Shown piece after piece: positions 20,401-32,365 of a stretch of 64,000 nucleotides of DNA (position 1 is its first letter; every line of letters starts with the position of its first letter). The notes beneath the pieces were generated by a model. That model was not told the origin of the DNA and made no database searches. It was given only the letters and a program-made list of their open reading frames with translations. The position numbers and the translations under genes were made by a program. This DNA comes from Massospora cicadina (taxonomy: Eukaryota; Entomophthoromycota; Entomophthoromycetes; Entomophthorales; Entomophthoraceae), in NCBI GenBank assembly GCA_022478985.1, contig JAKSZP010005264.1:349082-413081 (forward strand). The letters run 5' to 3'.

Positions 20401-21530
20401 ATCAATAAACATTATCTCCATCCCAACAATCTGACTGAGTGCTAGAAATAATCTTGTACAAATTTTCACGCTGAGGGGCGACTAGTTGGGTTGGGTGTGG
20501 GAGGCTATTATGACCATCCAGGGTCTACAAAGGAATTATAGCCAAGATTCGCCTGGACTTGCACATAATAGCAACGAGTGGCAACTGCTTCAATTGGTTT
20601 TGATCCTATTAATTTCTAATATTCAAGTCTGCCAGATTATAGTTTTCAAATTCCTTATTATTAAAGGAGTAGAATTAAGCAATTTGATGTTATATTCAGG
20701 CTGGTAACCCTTGTATACAGTATTTTGGACAAACAGAGTTTGTGACATCTTTTGGGATGATCCCTGAGATTTTCTATGCATAGGGAAGCTAAGGCTAAAA
20801 ACACTAGAGATACAGCCGTTGTCATTACTAATATCAATGAGCTGGGTCCTCCCTAGGTTGCCAAAGGTTCCTTTGGGGAGGCCAGTATCACTTTAGTCTA
20901 TAAAATTGATTAAAGTTTCTTGGGCGGAATTAACTCTTTATTAAGAATTTAATGAAAGAACCCAGAAATCTACCCTTAGTAGTTTGCCAGGTTTTTTAAT
21001 TTAAGTTTTTGAGGAGAGGGGACTGCAGAATTTTCTGACAACTTGATGTGCATATCTTCCCAGAGCGCCAGGACTTTTGCGCAATATCATGGTACACAAA
21101 TTGCTGATGGCCTATTTTCAGTTTGTTCTTTAAGTCTTCGCCAACCCATTGGGGCTCCGGCACTCTTACACCACCTTAATTTTAATATTTTTGAAATGGC
21201 TTTCTGACTATTTTAGGGGTTTCTGCTAGATCAAACTCTATATCTGAGCCCCTTTAGGGATCCAATTTTGATCCGCTTATTTAAGCACAGATTTCATTGA
21301 ACACACTCTTATTTTTCTTTAAATTCTAGTAAATTCATGAGTTACTCCGATTTTAATTTCCCTCTATTTTGGGCTGTCTTAAAATTAAGGTTGGGAGGAG
21401 CGGCGGATACCCATCTTTCATCTAGAATATGCCCAAGATCCACTATTTTTTCAAACAAGTATGCTTTAGGCCCCTAATTTTCCTTTATAGGAAGGGATAT
21501 AACACCCAGTCCAATTTAATGGACATAGTG
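20401..21530. other. Unexplained 1.1-kb insert between X RNase H and integrase
   Basis: In Z the RNase H end and the start of integrase lie about 100 bases apart. Here about 1.1 kb separates them. The + strand contains decayed coding-like patches (for example L-F-W-A-V-L-K-L-R-L-G near 21361-21395). I recognise no domain, terminal repeat or duplication. It may be a degraded LINE fragment or another mobile piece. Confidence 0.4.
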
Positions 21531-21539
21531 GGGCCCATG

Positions 21540-22720
21540 CACTGATGTCAATGTCATAAGCAGCAAACAGATGAAGTATATCAACAAATGGTTGAAGAAA
21601 ATATTAGTTATAACCCCAAGAGATTCAAAATGAAATGAAGAAAGCCATGGATATTTAGAAATAAGAACAGGCAACTGCACAAAATAATTTATGGAAAATA
21701 ATGTTTATTTCCTAAACTATAGGAACGCTCCTTGTTTTTTAAAGACGCGCACAAAGTTATAGAGCATAATAGCCTAGGAAACGTTGGATCACCTAAGCCA
21801 TATTACTGGGAATTACTCAATTATGATGTAGCAGATTTTCTATCCTGTTGCATGGAATGTCAACTCCACAAGCCTTACTTTAATGTGATGGTATACTGGC
21901 TAGTGCTCCCTGGGTTTGAATAGTACATGGTGTCAATAAATATGAAGGGACACTGAGTGTTGGTACTGGGGGTGAAAAGTACATAAATAGTTGCAATAGA
22001 CCATATGACCAGATGGGTTGAAACCTAAACTTAAGTCATGTAGACACAACAAGCACCGCTAGATTCATTCTTAACCAAGTAGTATACCATAATGAATGCT
22101 CAAGTGCCACTCAAATGACAATGGAACAAATTCTACATCCTATGTTATTTCAAGGTTAAATGTATAATGGGAATCGGAGGAGTGATATTCTTTCTATACT
22201 GACTAAAAACAGAAATGGGATGATGAAAAGAGTCAACAGAATTATAGCCGCAACACTGAGAAACTAATAGTGGTTAGAACCTCATCTTTGGGACTCTACC
22301 TGAGTTCAGTTAGATTACCATATAATACTAGTTATATGGCAACAAGGAACACACCATTCAAACATACTTATCAATTAATAGCTTATTTACCACCAATACT
22401 ATATTCAGTAGTAGAACCAGATTTGGGGATAGTATAGATCAATAATTATACTAACTGGCGAATATTATTCTTAATCGCAATAACAGGCATTTGATATTAC
22501 ATTGAGAGAAAATTTATAGAAAATCATGATGATCCTAATTGACTGGAGATTAAGACATACCATGTGGGTGATAGGGTAACCTATTGTAATAACCATGGAC
22601 TTGGAAGAAGAAAGAAGTTTGAGCCTTATGGACTGGTCTGTTTGAATTATTGTCAATTTAGCAATAGACACCTATACAATAAAAAGCACTGCTGATGGTT
22701 ATAGCAATTTTGATCCATAG
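21540..22720 (+). pseudogene. X integrase, broken
   Basis: The zinc-binding part is in 21732-21923 (S-C-C-M-E-C-Q-L-H-K-P). The core has I-V-A-I-D-H-M-T-R-W-V-E and N-D-N-G-T-N (second Asp kept). The Glu position reads Lys (M-K-R-V-N-R, near 22220-22240). Then come L-Y-L-S-S-V-R-L-P-Y-N and P-P-I-L-Y-S-V-V-E, nearly identical to Z. The C-terminal SH3-like part runs to about 22700 (Y-H-V-G-D-R-V). Confidence 0.8.
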
Positions 22721-22739
22721 CAAATACTTAAGGTATTGG

Positions 22740-23473
22740 GTCCAATAGAGAAAAACCATTATAACATAGAAAACCTAGAGGAAAAATATATAAAAGGTAA
22801 AGAATATATAAGAAAATAATTATCTATAGGAAAGTCCCTAAAAACAAAAAAAGATAAAAAAAGTATATAAAAGTGATATTAATAATTTTTTCCTCCACAA
22901 ACTTGTGGATTGGGTGGTGTTTCTGTTCAGAGGTTGTAGAGTGAAGAACGATGAAGAACAATGATATTGAAGAAGACCGATTGAGAATTAATGGTTGACA
23001 GGACCAGCTCATGTTGAAACTGGGTCTGTTGTGGAGAGTCACTAGAAAATTACAACTTGAAATACATTCTGATAAAATTATGAGAACCCAACCTGGAGAA
23101 ACCATGTGTTAGGACTCATCAGTAAGATTGAATGAGTGATACTAGTATGGCGTGTAACCATAAGATCACCAACCTTGGGGAAAACAGGCGTTTAGGAAAT
23201 CATTATTGGTGAGATTGACCAAAGTAACCCTGGTGTGGCGTGTAACTGTGTAACCGTACTTATAGGATGCAGTAGTGAGCATGATAAGGATAAAAGGATG
23301 ATGAAACGTAATTCCAAGAATGGTCATGAGAAGATGCACCAAGTAAGGAGTAGAAAAAACTATCTCTGCTAGTATCAGTTTTAACTATGCTGGCTAACTC
23401 AAGCCATGATATGAATCAGCGTCTACCTCCAAAATTACATCCTTAATGAATAATCTGGTCAAGCTATGGAATG
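22740..23473 (+). repeat. X 3' untranslated region with tandem repeat
   Basis: Non-coding, purine-rich. Contains two copies of an about 88-bp unit (23107-23190 and 23191-23275) sharing the core TGGCGTGTAAC at 23148 and 23236. No clear polypurine tract just before the LTR at 23474. The - strand frame 23105-22824 is probably chance. Confidence 0.5.
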
Positions 23474-23848
23474 TGTTAGGATTTTGGAATACACAAACTA
23501 TCCAGCTATAAAAGATATTGTACATATCTTTTTTGTCCGTTGGGGTTCAACTTATAATAATAAAATAAACAGTAATGTTGGAGTTTTCACTAATGGTAAC
23601 TATTATTTTGTTAATCTCTTATATAATAATATTCTATTTCTGAAGTCCTAATTATAACAGAAACTAATGTTTCATTGGGATGATCCCCGGAAATGTTTGT
23701 GAGTTTTTAATTGTCAATTTAGTTAGTAACAATTATACTATCTTGCTATAACAATGTTTTTGTCACAATTGATAAGGGTGTTTTTTCAGTTTCTTAGGCG
23801 TTGACAACGCTTGTATTAGCAGTAACTTGGGTTAGCCTGAAGTAATGA
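23474..23848 (+). repeat. X 3' LTR, part 1
   Basis: Matches X 5' LTR 7016-7400. It begins TGTTAGG and is interrupted by Y after the AATGA target duplication (23844-23848). Confidence 0.82.
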
Positions 23849-24999
23849 TGATGGAAATTTAACCAGATGAATTTCTTCAAATAATATCAAAATTAGGGGT
23901 GTCAGTTAGTTGGGTGTGATTGTCAGCTGTTCGCCCAATTTTATATTATTTTAAAGCTATAATAATGTATATCATTTTAGGTTTGGTGGGTTCCTAGTTC
24001 AGCGCCAACTGCAAAATTGTGGGTGATTGTGGGAATTTTCAGCGAAAAAGCTGATGTATTTTTTTACAACCATCTGACGATGATTTTACTGCCTCAAATT
24101 TGAGTTCAGCGTAATTTTATCTCAATGCTAACTCTATGTGAAGATAATTGTGGAATTTCATGGCAGAAGGCCAAAGTATTCATTATCAATCATCTGAGTA
24201 TGAATTTGCTGCCAAATTTAGAGTACCGGTTACTTATGCCAAGGATGCTTGAAGTATTTTAAGTAGTTTTTTTATTGGCTGACCAGCAACTTGTACCAAG
24301 GATGAGTTGACCTAATATTTGGTAATTGGGACAAGTGGCATGGGAGGGAATTGCTACCATGGATGACTGTTATTAGTTGAGGTTCCAGCTTGGATGGCCA
24401 ATGGGTTTTCATAGGTGCAGTATCCTAGAGTATAGATAGTCTTCCTTCCCTCCTAATAAAGATCTCTCTTTTGCTACTTTACTATTTATTTGAAGTAGCA
24501 AGAGCTACTAAAGTGGGTAGGGGTGGCACTGGAGTTCCCCAAAGTAGGCGCAGAGTGACATGCCTGGCGTGACTGACATTGTTAGCTCCCATACCTCAGC
24601 CCTATGAGGAATCAATGGGAATCTGACCAACCGGCCACCAACAATGAGGTGCTGCTGGCCATCAGCCTGACGGTAGTGCAGTGTGGGAGTGCCATAGCTA
24701 ACCAGGATAGGGGATAAACTCACCTGGGAAAACCCAAGATGGGTTAAATATTGATCATAAGGGTGGTGCAGCATAAGAGTGCCATAGCTGCCCAGGATAA
24801 GGGATGGACTTGCTAGGGCACACCCAAGATAGACCATGGGGCTAAGGCAAATTCTTTGGTCTGCTGGGTTGGTGTGTTGGATGTGGACTTGTAGGGGGTT
24901 GTATGCCTATGAAAGTGAAACAGCAAGGGGCAGCAGTCTCCACACTGTTTGGCCTGCATACTAGTGGAGCCCACTGTTCAGAAAAGCGATTTTCTGACA
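23849..24999 (+). repeat. Y LTR A
   Basis: Starts TGATGGAAAT and ends TTTTCTGACA. Contains a tandem duplication of about 90 bp (24672-24761 and 24762-24851, core GAGTGCCATAGCT) that is also in LTR B. An AATAAAGA signal lies near 24454. Confidence 0.85.
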
Positions 25000-25176
25000 T
25001 TGGTGCTCACTACAGGGGGCTTTGCTGGTGGGTTGCTCGAATAGTTGGAAAATAGTTTAGGAGGTGTAGAGACACTAGTTTGGACTTTTCACTCCTTCAA
25101 GGGGGAACAGGGGTATGTTTGGCCCACCATCAGGGTACGTTGCGGTGAAGGAATACCATCAGGTTAAGTGGCGTAA
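25000..25176 (+). other. Y internal region
   Basis: 177 bp: primer-binding site TGGTGCTCACTACAGG from 25001, then G-rich sequence without a reading frame, ending AAGTGGCGTAA as a weak polypurine tract. Confidence 0.75.
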
Positions 25177-26008
25177 TGTCAGAAAATAAAACAGATAAAT
25201 GCATCCCAAAATTATCAAAATTAGAGGTGTCAGTTAGTTTAATGTAATTGCCAGCTAATCGCCTAGTTTAATATTATTTTTAATGCTATAATAATTTATA
25301 TCATTATAGGTTTGGCGGAATCCTAGTTCAATGTTTACTGCAAAATTATGGGTGATTGTGGGGATTTTTTATTGGAAAACTGATATATTTGTTTACAACA
25401 TCTGACAATGATTTTGCTGCCTTGAATCTGAGTTAAATGGGATTCTATCTCAATGCCAACTCCATGTGAATATGATTGTTAGATTTTATGGTAGAAAGCT
25501 TAAGTATTTGGTATCAATCATATGATTATAAGTTTGCTGTCTAATTTTGTAGTACCAGTGACTTATTCCAAGGATGATTCAACCTAATACTTGGTGATTG
25601 GAACAAGCGGAATGGGAGGGAATTGCTACCACTGATGACTGCTATTCGTTGAAATTCCAGCTTAGAAGATCAAGAGGTTTTCATAGGTGCAGAATCCTAG
25701 AGTATAAATAGTCTTCCTTCCCTCCAAATAAATAACTTTCTTTCGCTACATTCTTATTTATTTGAAATAGCAAGAGCCACTATAGTGGATAGGGGTGGGG
25801 GTCTGGAGATGTGCAAAATAGGCTTGGGAGACGTGCAGGGAGGGGCCAACGCTGCCAGATCCCATACCTCAGACCTATGAGGAACCAACAGGAACCTGGC
25901 CAACTGGCCACCAACACTTATATGCTGCTAGCCATCAGCCTTGAGGGTGGTGCAGCGCGGGAGTGCCATAGTCACCCAGGATGGGGGATGAACTCTCTGG
26001 GGCACACC
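25177..26008 (+). repeat. Y LTR B, part 1
   Basis: Starts TGTCAGAAAA and follows LTR A base by base with scattered changes. Cut at 26008 by Z within the duplicated unit; continues at 35579. Confidence 0.85.
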
Positions 26009-27156
26009 TGTTGGGATTTTTGCCCATATTCCCAGCCTGCTAGATTACCAGGATTTGCTAGGGGATGATTATCTAAGGACTAATGAATTTTAATTGGTTG
26101 GCCTGAGTTTTGGAGTAGCTACGATTGGGGAATTTTGGGATATTCTCCTATTGAATCCATCAGGGATCAATCTGGACAAATACTTAAGATTTCATTATTT
26201 GGCGTTGACGACAAAATAGGGGCATCTGATAGTGATTAACTATCAGGTCTACCAATTGGGATTGGTCAGGTTTTATCAATGACTGATTAGAATGAATAGT
26301 AAATTGTGAGGCGAGTGATTCTGCCTTCAACTAGTGAATCGATCAGTTGGTGCATGACCTGCCTCAATGGGTAATAAGTCTAATTATTAAGCAGGTCAAT
26401 AGCCAAATATGGTTGGTTCGCTTGGATTGAGAGTAAAACGTTAGGGACACATTTTCCAACTCCTTACATTTAGGTCTAAGGATGACCAACAACGAGATCC
26501 TAGGCAGGATGGGGAACACCATCACTGCTGAGACGAGGATGGGTTATTTAATGGCAAAAGCTACCATTTCATCAAAGAGGTGTTAACCAAGGGTTAGACG
26601 ACTGAATCCCCATTATAAATTCCCTAGGATTCACTTATAATAAAAAACAGATGATTAGATTATAATACAGATATATAGTTCTAAGTTGTTCATCCAGTAT
26701 ATAATTTAAGTAGTAAACTATCATCAGTTTATATTGTGCCATTCTTTTCAAAATATTATTGCTGTGTGCGATAATTGGGAGACTCTTAGTGAAAATAGTA
26801 AAAATCTTAGTGGGGATCTAGAGAAGAAGGAGACACAATTGGGGATTGCTACCAACTGTTTTTTGGACCAAAGAGACTGTCACCAGGGAATCTCAGCGAA
26901 GATTGGGTTGGACAGAATGAGGAAACGAATCCCTAGATCATGACATCTCAATTATGTGATTGTGAATACTGGCTGAGCATTGGGCTGAGATATAAGAATT
27001 CATACTCAACTACAGATAATAGTAGTCATACTATTATCAACTGATAATCTAAAATATTATAAAATGCAGATGAAGTGCACAAGAAAACTTAACCTGTGCA
27101 GTAAAAAGATTACTAGGGTTGTTTGCTGATAATAAAACCCATAAGTAAATTTTACA
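26009..27156 (+). repeat. Z 5' LTR
   Basis: TGTTGGGATT to TTTTACA. Direct repeat of 34422-35573, highly similar over its whole length. Confidence 0.95.
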
Positions 27157-27159
27157 AGT

Positions 27160-27177
27160 TGGTGCTCACTAGAGCGG
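27160..27177 (+). other. Z primer-binding site
   Basis: TGGTGCTCACTAGAGCGG three bases after the LTR; it shares its first 12 bases with Y. Confidence 0.85.
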
Positions 27178-27179
27178 TA

Positions 27180-28460
27180 GTTGAGTTGAAGAATTTATAA
27201 AGAATGTTGTACAAAGACGAGATACCAAACTGTGGACCAAGTTAGCCACTATGAATCAGAATGCCCTAAACTCAGTGGATCATCAGGAATTTGCAGCCTT
27301 GGAAGAACGAGTAGCCAAGGTGGAGGAAGGGATAGATAATGTTACAAGCTTTGAGAACGAGTTACTTGGGAAAGTAACATTTTTAAAGAAATAAGGGGAC
27401 CTCATTTGAGAGGTCTTATATCTGAAAATTGAGTGAGAAGCGGATCACGTTTGTTTGAGAAAGTTCACTGTGGACATAGAGTGACTGAGCAAACAGGTGG
27501 AGGAACTTAAAGCTCACAGATGTGATTGTGAGTCCAATACAGCAAGTGATGCCAAAGAAAGAAGTCCTCACATAACACTTGGGAAGTCAAATACCCCAAG
27601 GAACATTTCGCCTGCTTTTGCTGCCATTTCAGAAATGATGGTTGAAGTTACTCCTCAAGTTAGCCGAGTGGCCAAACCAAGAGAATCAGTCAGAGATAAC
27701 TTGGAGGAATTTAAGGCAATGCCAAAATTGCTAACGTTCCATCAGGGTAACGCCCCCGCATTTTTCTGACTGTTTGACATGACCATGTATGTCTATTGGG
27801 ATCGTCAAAAGTCGTTGATGGTCATGAATTGCCTAGACACCAACTGTCAGAACTTAGTGTTACCTCACCTGGAGGGGGACAGCTGGTCATATGCTAAGGC
27901 AAAGGCGGCCATCATGAAAGATTTCATGAGTCTGATGCGCATGTTGAAGTGCAAACAAAAATTTATAGGAATCCAGTTCCATAAAATGAGTCTCTAGCAA
28001 GCTTAGCGGATCAGTTTTACCAGGAGTCACAGATCCTGGTTGGAGAAAAAGTACTGGATAATTTTGATTCCAAAATCGCCTTGCAAGAAGCCCATCAGCC
28101 CTATTACAATTTTTATCACATGATGTCTTCCATGTTTGTGACATAAATAACTACCTTGCAAATGGTAGATAATTTGAACTTTTTGGGAGTAACATTTGAT
28201 GCCCCAAATAGAAGCTTCAAATCCAATCTGGTGTGTAATCTGAAACCCACAAAGGGAAACGAAGGAGCTAAATAGATGATTAACTGAACCGTTCTGGGGA
28301 ATAAGCCCAAAGAATATAGACGGCTGAATAAGAAGGAAAAGTCTACTACCAATGTGAGGAAAATGACATTTTGCCATGCACTGTAAGAAGCTGAAGGATA
28401 AAATCAAGGTGGTCCAGGCAAAAGAGTCAGCTGCCAATAAGGAATAGGGAAAAGGGCCTG
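27180..28460 (+). pseudogene. gag: Z gag, broken
   Basis: The coiled-coil-like start (E-E-R-V-A-K-V-E-E, 27305-27335) continues over stops. It reaches an open frame 27497-27769 (A-F-A-A-I-S-E-M-M-V-E, V-S-R-V-A-K-P) and another 27779-27997 with W-S-Y-A-K-A-K-A-A-I-M-K, the core segment that in other Ty3 Gags lies before the knuckle. A decayed CCHC knuckle at 28344-28387 reads Y-Q-C-E-E-N then, after a frame slip, H-F-A-M-H-C-K-K; the first Cys is Tyr. Followed by a basic tail. Would form the particle shell and bind RNA. Confidence 0.82.
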
Positions 28461-28515
28461 CAGCCTAGATTGGGAACAGTTTAGAGCTGCGGAGAAGCCT
28501 GTTCCACCTGACATT

Positions 28516-28863
28516 ATGACTGAGGGAATTAATATCAGCGATCTGTTTGTAGATGATGACTTAAAGGATCAGCTGTATCAAGTGGTCAATATTGACGTAA
28601 ATGCCATTACCAGAGCCTGGGCAAAGAGAATTGACCCCGAGATAATAAAGGAAGTTGCCCAGCCATACGCCCAACAACTGGCGGACAAGATGCAAACCGC
28701 CAATAATCCTGAAGAATTATCTGAAGTCTTATTAGATGAGGCTAATCTGTTAATCCCCCTTAGTGCAATAAAGGAATCAATTCCTGATTTATCAGTGCAA
28801 ATTATTCACACACTTGATTCAGCTAATAATGACGCTATTCACACATTAAACACTATATTGTAA
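28516..28863 (+). CDS. Z Gag-protease linker, unknown domain
   Basis: An unbroken 115-residue frame in an otherwise broken element: acidic and helical, with N-A-I-T-R-A-W-A-K, Y-A-Q-Q-L-A-D-K-M and two similar D-S-A-N-N-D-A / H-T-L-N-T patches at the end. The same segment is recognisable in X (15490-16080), so it is a regular part of this Gag-Pol. It lies between zinc knuckle and protease. I know no domain with this pattern. It may be a spacer or a structural piece. Read alone, it would need in-frame translation from Gag; the ATG shown at 28516 need not be used. Confidence 0.6.
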   Translation: MTEGINISDLFVDDDLKDQLYQVVNIDVNAITRAWAKRIDPEIIKEVAQPYAQQLADKMQTANNPEELSEVLLDEANLLIPLSAIKESIPDLSVQIIHTLDSANNDAIHTLNTIL

Positions 28864-29400
28864 TATTCCAGTGTACAAATATAGACATACAAGTGAATTG
28901 AGTGCAGGTGAGGGCAATTGTCGTTAGCAGAGCAACCATCAATATTGTCTCAACTAAGTTGATAAAGAGGATGAAGATCTCACTGGACTTGAAACATAAG
29001 AAGGATTACGGGACAGCTGGGCCAAACACCACCATCTCCTGTGAATCATATAGTGCGTTGCCACTATGACTCAGGTCATTGGTGGTATCTGCACCAGCAA
29101 TAGTTTTGGACAACCAAACAATGACATTCTGATCAGAACGTAGTTATATGAAAATACGGTGTAAAACTGTAATTTCAAGGTTAATACGTTGACCATATTG
29201 GGTCAGAAATTATCTCTGGTATATCAGAAGGATGGTAAAGCTCCACTGAATCGGAGAAACAACTTCATCAATCTAATATACAAAAATGGCATTGTCCCAA
29301 ATTTGGTACCAGTTAGCTAGTAGGAAGTGAAGCGTAATGCTGATGGAAATCCTAGAGAACTGGGGAATTTCACTGAGGATCAAGGATGAGAAGACCATAC
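28864..29400 (+). pseudogene. Z protease remnant
   Basis: Aligns with the U protease through N-I-V-S-T-K-L-I-K-R-M, Y-G-T-A-G-P and Y-S-A-L-P. At the active-site position it reads V-S-R where U has N-T-G and V has D-T-G, so the catalytic site is lost. Stops are frequent. 29400-29780 is the linker to reverse transcriptase, with the element's frame hard to follow. Confidence 0.7.
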
Positions 29401-29799
29401 TGCCAGGATCGCAGATGATAGTCAACATGGGGTTGACATTAGAGATAACTGAGCTGTTGTATGGGGAGGTTGGAAGCCCCTAAAAGAAGTCCAGAGTGGA
29501 GCCTTGGGTGGCTCCTGGGATACTAATGCCGGGCCATGGAGAAATTCGAGTTCTCCTGGTGAAATTAAGTGAAAAATTGATAAAGATCAAGAAAAATTAG
29601 ATCATCACATTTGTTCATCTGATCCCAACGGCTGAATTGAGAAGATTCCATGATTTTGGGACTCTCAATGAGATGGGATTGCCAGCCAGGGTAACTAAGA
29701 GCATTACCTATTAGTTGATTGAGAGCAACTTGCTGATCTGTTGGAAGGCCAGCAAGAGGAGGTCTCAAACTATTAAGAAAGTATCAGGAAAAGTTTTTT

Positions 29800-30560
29800 C
29801 AGGACAACCATAATTTGGGATGCACAAGAGATGTGATCCATAAGGTTGACACAGGGGAAAATTTGCCAATCAGAATGAGATTAATCCAACAGTCAAAAGC
29901 CACTGAAGTTGTAGTGGAGGATGAAATCAGCAAACTAGTGAAGCATGGGCTTCTAGTTCCATCGTTGAGCCCCTAAGCGAGTCTGATTCTAATTGTAAAA
30001 AAAGGATGGCTCCAACTGGATGGTTATTGACTGCTAAAAGCTGAATAAAATTTATGAAGAAGGATTCATATCCCCTACTGAGAATTTAAAATGTGCTAGA
30101 TCGATTGGGAGAAACAAGGTATTATTCCACAATGGATCTGGTCTCAGGATATTGGCAGATAGACTTGCCAAATAAAGAACAGGAAAAATGCGCGATTATT
30201 ACCGCACAGGGGCTATACCAACCAACGAGGATGCCCCAGGGTCTATGTAATGCGCCTGCAACGTTTCAGAGTGCCATGGATGCGATACTGAGTGACTTGA
30301 AGTTGACATGCATCCTGGTATACCTGGATGATATAAACGTTTTCAGTAGGACATTTACCGATCACCTACACCACTTGGAAGAAGTATTTAAGTCACTGTC
30401 CGCGGCTAACCTGAAGATTAAGCCAAAAAATTGCCACTTCTATAAAAAAGAGTTGGAATATCTGGGATTCATAATCAACTCCAGTAGATTACAGCCACAA
30501 ACCTAGAAGATAGACACCATAGAACGCATGTCTTTGCCAAGGAGTGTCTGAGCATCTAAG
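29800..30560 (+). pseudogene. Z reverse transcriptase
   Basis: N-terminal part L-G-C-T-R-D-V-I-H-K-V-D-T-G-E (29814-29860) and K-H-G-L-L-V-P-S-L-S. Then an open frame 30093-30506 (137 residues) with Y-S-T-M-D-L-V-S-G-Y-W-Q, M-P-Q-G-L-C-N-A-P-A-T-F and the catalytic Y-L-D-D-I, intact, near 30320-30334. The thumb follows (L-K-I-K-P-K-N-C-H-F, E-Y-L-G-F-I-I). It is the best preserved polymerase of the X/Z/W group and the reference used here for X and W. Confidence 0.93.
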
Positions 30561-30739
30561 TTCCTTGGGATGGTCAGACACTACAGAAGAATTATTTGGG
30601 ACTTCACCTGAATAGCCAAAGCCTTATTACATTTATTGAAGGATCTGAAGAAAAAAGGATTCATATAAAATGAAGAAGCCCAGGAATCCAGCAATGAGCT
30701 ACGCCAGTATTTAATAGATTCTTTGATTCTGAAATATCC

Positions 30740-31150
30740 AAATTTTGATAAAGAGTTTATTATCCGAACTGATGCTTCGTTGATGGCAATCTGTGCCATA
30801 CTAACCAAGTAGATAAACTTGGGGGTAAACATCCAGTGTCATATGTGAGCCAGACACTCTCAGCTGCTGAGAGGAATTACACCGTGATTGAGCATGAATG
30901 CCTTGTGGTCAAACACATGTAAGCAGTTCTGGGTCTACATCCACAGAATGCACTTTAAAGTGGTTACGGACCACTCTTTGTTGCATTGGCTTCACAATTT
31001 GAGAGAGCCAGAAGGACAACTGGCACAATGGGCACTTAAGCTCCAGGCTTATGATTATGAGATTTGTCCACCGAGCAGGGGCTTCTCACCAGAATGCGGA
31101 TGGCTTATCATGGTTACCAATGGTCCAGATGATTTACGCACAGGTGGATT
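30740..31150 (+). pseudogene. Z RNase H
   Basis: I-I-R-T-D-A-S-L keeps the first catalytic Asp (near 30765). Then L-S-A-A-E-R-N-Y-T-V-I-E-H-E (Glu kept) and V-V-T-D-H-S-L-L-H-W-L (Asp kept), ending with A-L-K-L-Q-A-Y. One frameshift near 30890 and others near the end. The active-site set is complete. Confidence 0.88.
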
Positions 31151-31189
31151 AGCTATTCCAGAGAATGGTCGATGGAGAAATTGGGAATG

Positions 31190-32335
31190 AGCCCTGAAAA
31201 TCAAAGGTGCGCTTTGGAAAGCGATAAAAACACTGAGACCATGGATGAACAAGTGTTTAAGATGATCATCTAGAAGTGGTTATTATTCCCAAAACAGTCA
31301 GAAAGAGCAACTATCATGCAAGCAGCTCACAAGGTTATTAGACATGGAGTCCTGAGGAAAACTAGCGATAATATTTGCCAGTACTACTGGGAATCCATCA
31401 ACTAAAGTGTCGCGGATTATCTAGCTTGTTGCATGGAGTGCCAGCTGCACAAACCACATAAGAATACAACTGGATACCTACTGGTCCACCCTGGATTTGC
31501 CTGGCACATGGTGTCCACCAATGTGATGGGACCGCTGTAGATGAGCACAGGGGGAGTCAAGTGCATCATATTTGCAATTGATCATCTGATGAGATGGGTC
31601 GAGATGAAGACCCTAATGAAAGTAGGTGCTATCAGCACTGTGAGGTTCATCCTGGATCAAGTAGTATATTGACATGGATGTCTGCAGGTCCTGCTTAGTA
31701 ATAATGGGACTAACTTCACATCTCATGTGATCCCAAGATTGAATGAGATAAAGGGGATCAGAGGATTTGTGTCAGTACCCTACCAGCTGGAGACAAATGG
31801 ACTGGTAGAATGGGTGAATGGAAAACTGACTGCGACGCTGAGGAAGCTGGTCATAGGAAGAACTTCCACATGGGGAACATACCTGAGTTCAGTGAAGTTC
31901 ACCTACAATTTCAGTCAGCATAAGGTGATGGGAAAGAAGATGTTTGAGTTGTTATACAGGAGGAAGGCCGCGTTGCCACCAATTTTGTACTCAGTGGTGG
32001 AACTAATGTCAGGATGAGTGCCAAACATTACTTGAACCGACTGACAAATATCCTTAATGATATGCAATCGCAAGAATTCAATACTACATTGAAGAAAAGG
32101 CTAAGAGCAAAATTAATGGATGATAAGAACAGACTGGCCTTAGCATAATATTGAATAGGCGAAAGAGTAGCCTATTGTGATACACATGGAATCAGAAGAA
32201 GAAACAAACTAGATGCATTGTAGTCAGGTCCATTTGTAGTTATTGCCAAGATGGCGACTGATGCCTACTCCATCAAGAATGTCTTTGATGGAAGAGTTGT
32301 GAATCAGGTCCATGCTAAGTATCTGAAGCAATGAA
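31190..32335 (+). pseudogene. Z integrase
   Basis: Zinc-binding part with C-C-M-E-C-Q-L-H-K-P (31420-31450). Core: T-N-V-M-G-P (first Asp now Asn, near 31518), L-S-N-N-G-T-N-F (second Asp now Asn, near 31695-31710) and L-V-E-W-V-N-G (Glu kept). The 96-residue frame 31727-32017 covers the second half. The SH3-like end shows G-E-R-V-A-Y-C, S-G-P-F-V-V and V-H-A-K-Y-L-K-Q before the stop at 32332. Both Asp changes are G to A in the first codon base. Confidence 0.9.
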
Positions 32336-32365
32336 TTAAATGAAAAGATTAAAAGAGTTCCCAAA

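Noticed and set aside
22824..23105. 93-codon - strand frame in X 3' region as an antisense gene
   Set aside because: Too short, and no similarity to the antisense frames of Z and W.
23107..23275. CRISPR-like repeats
   Set aside because: Only two diverged units and a eukaryotic retrotransposon setting.
24508..24837. 109-codon - strand frame inside Y LTR A, and 25811-26068 + strand in LTR B
   Set aside because: They are within LTRs, on different strands, and not conserved between the two LTR copies.
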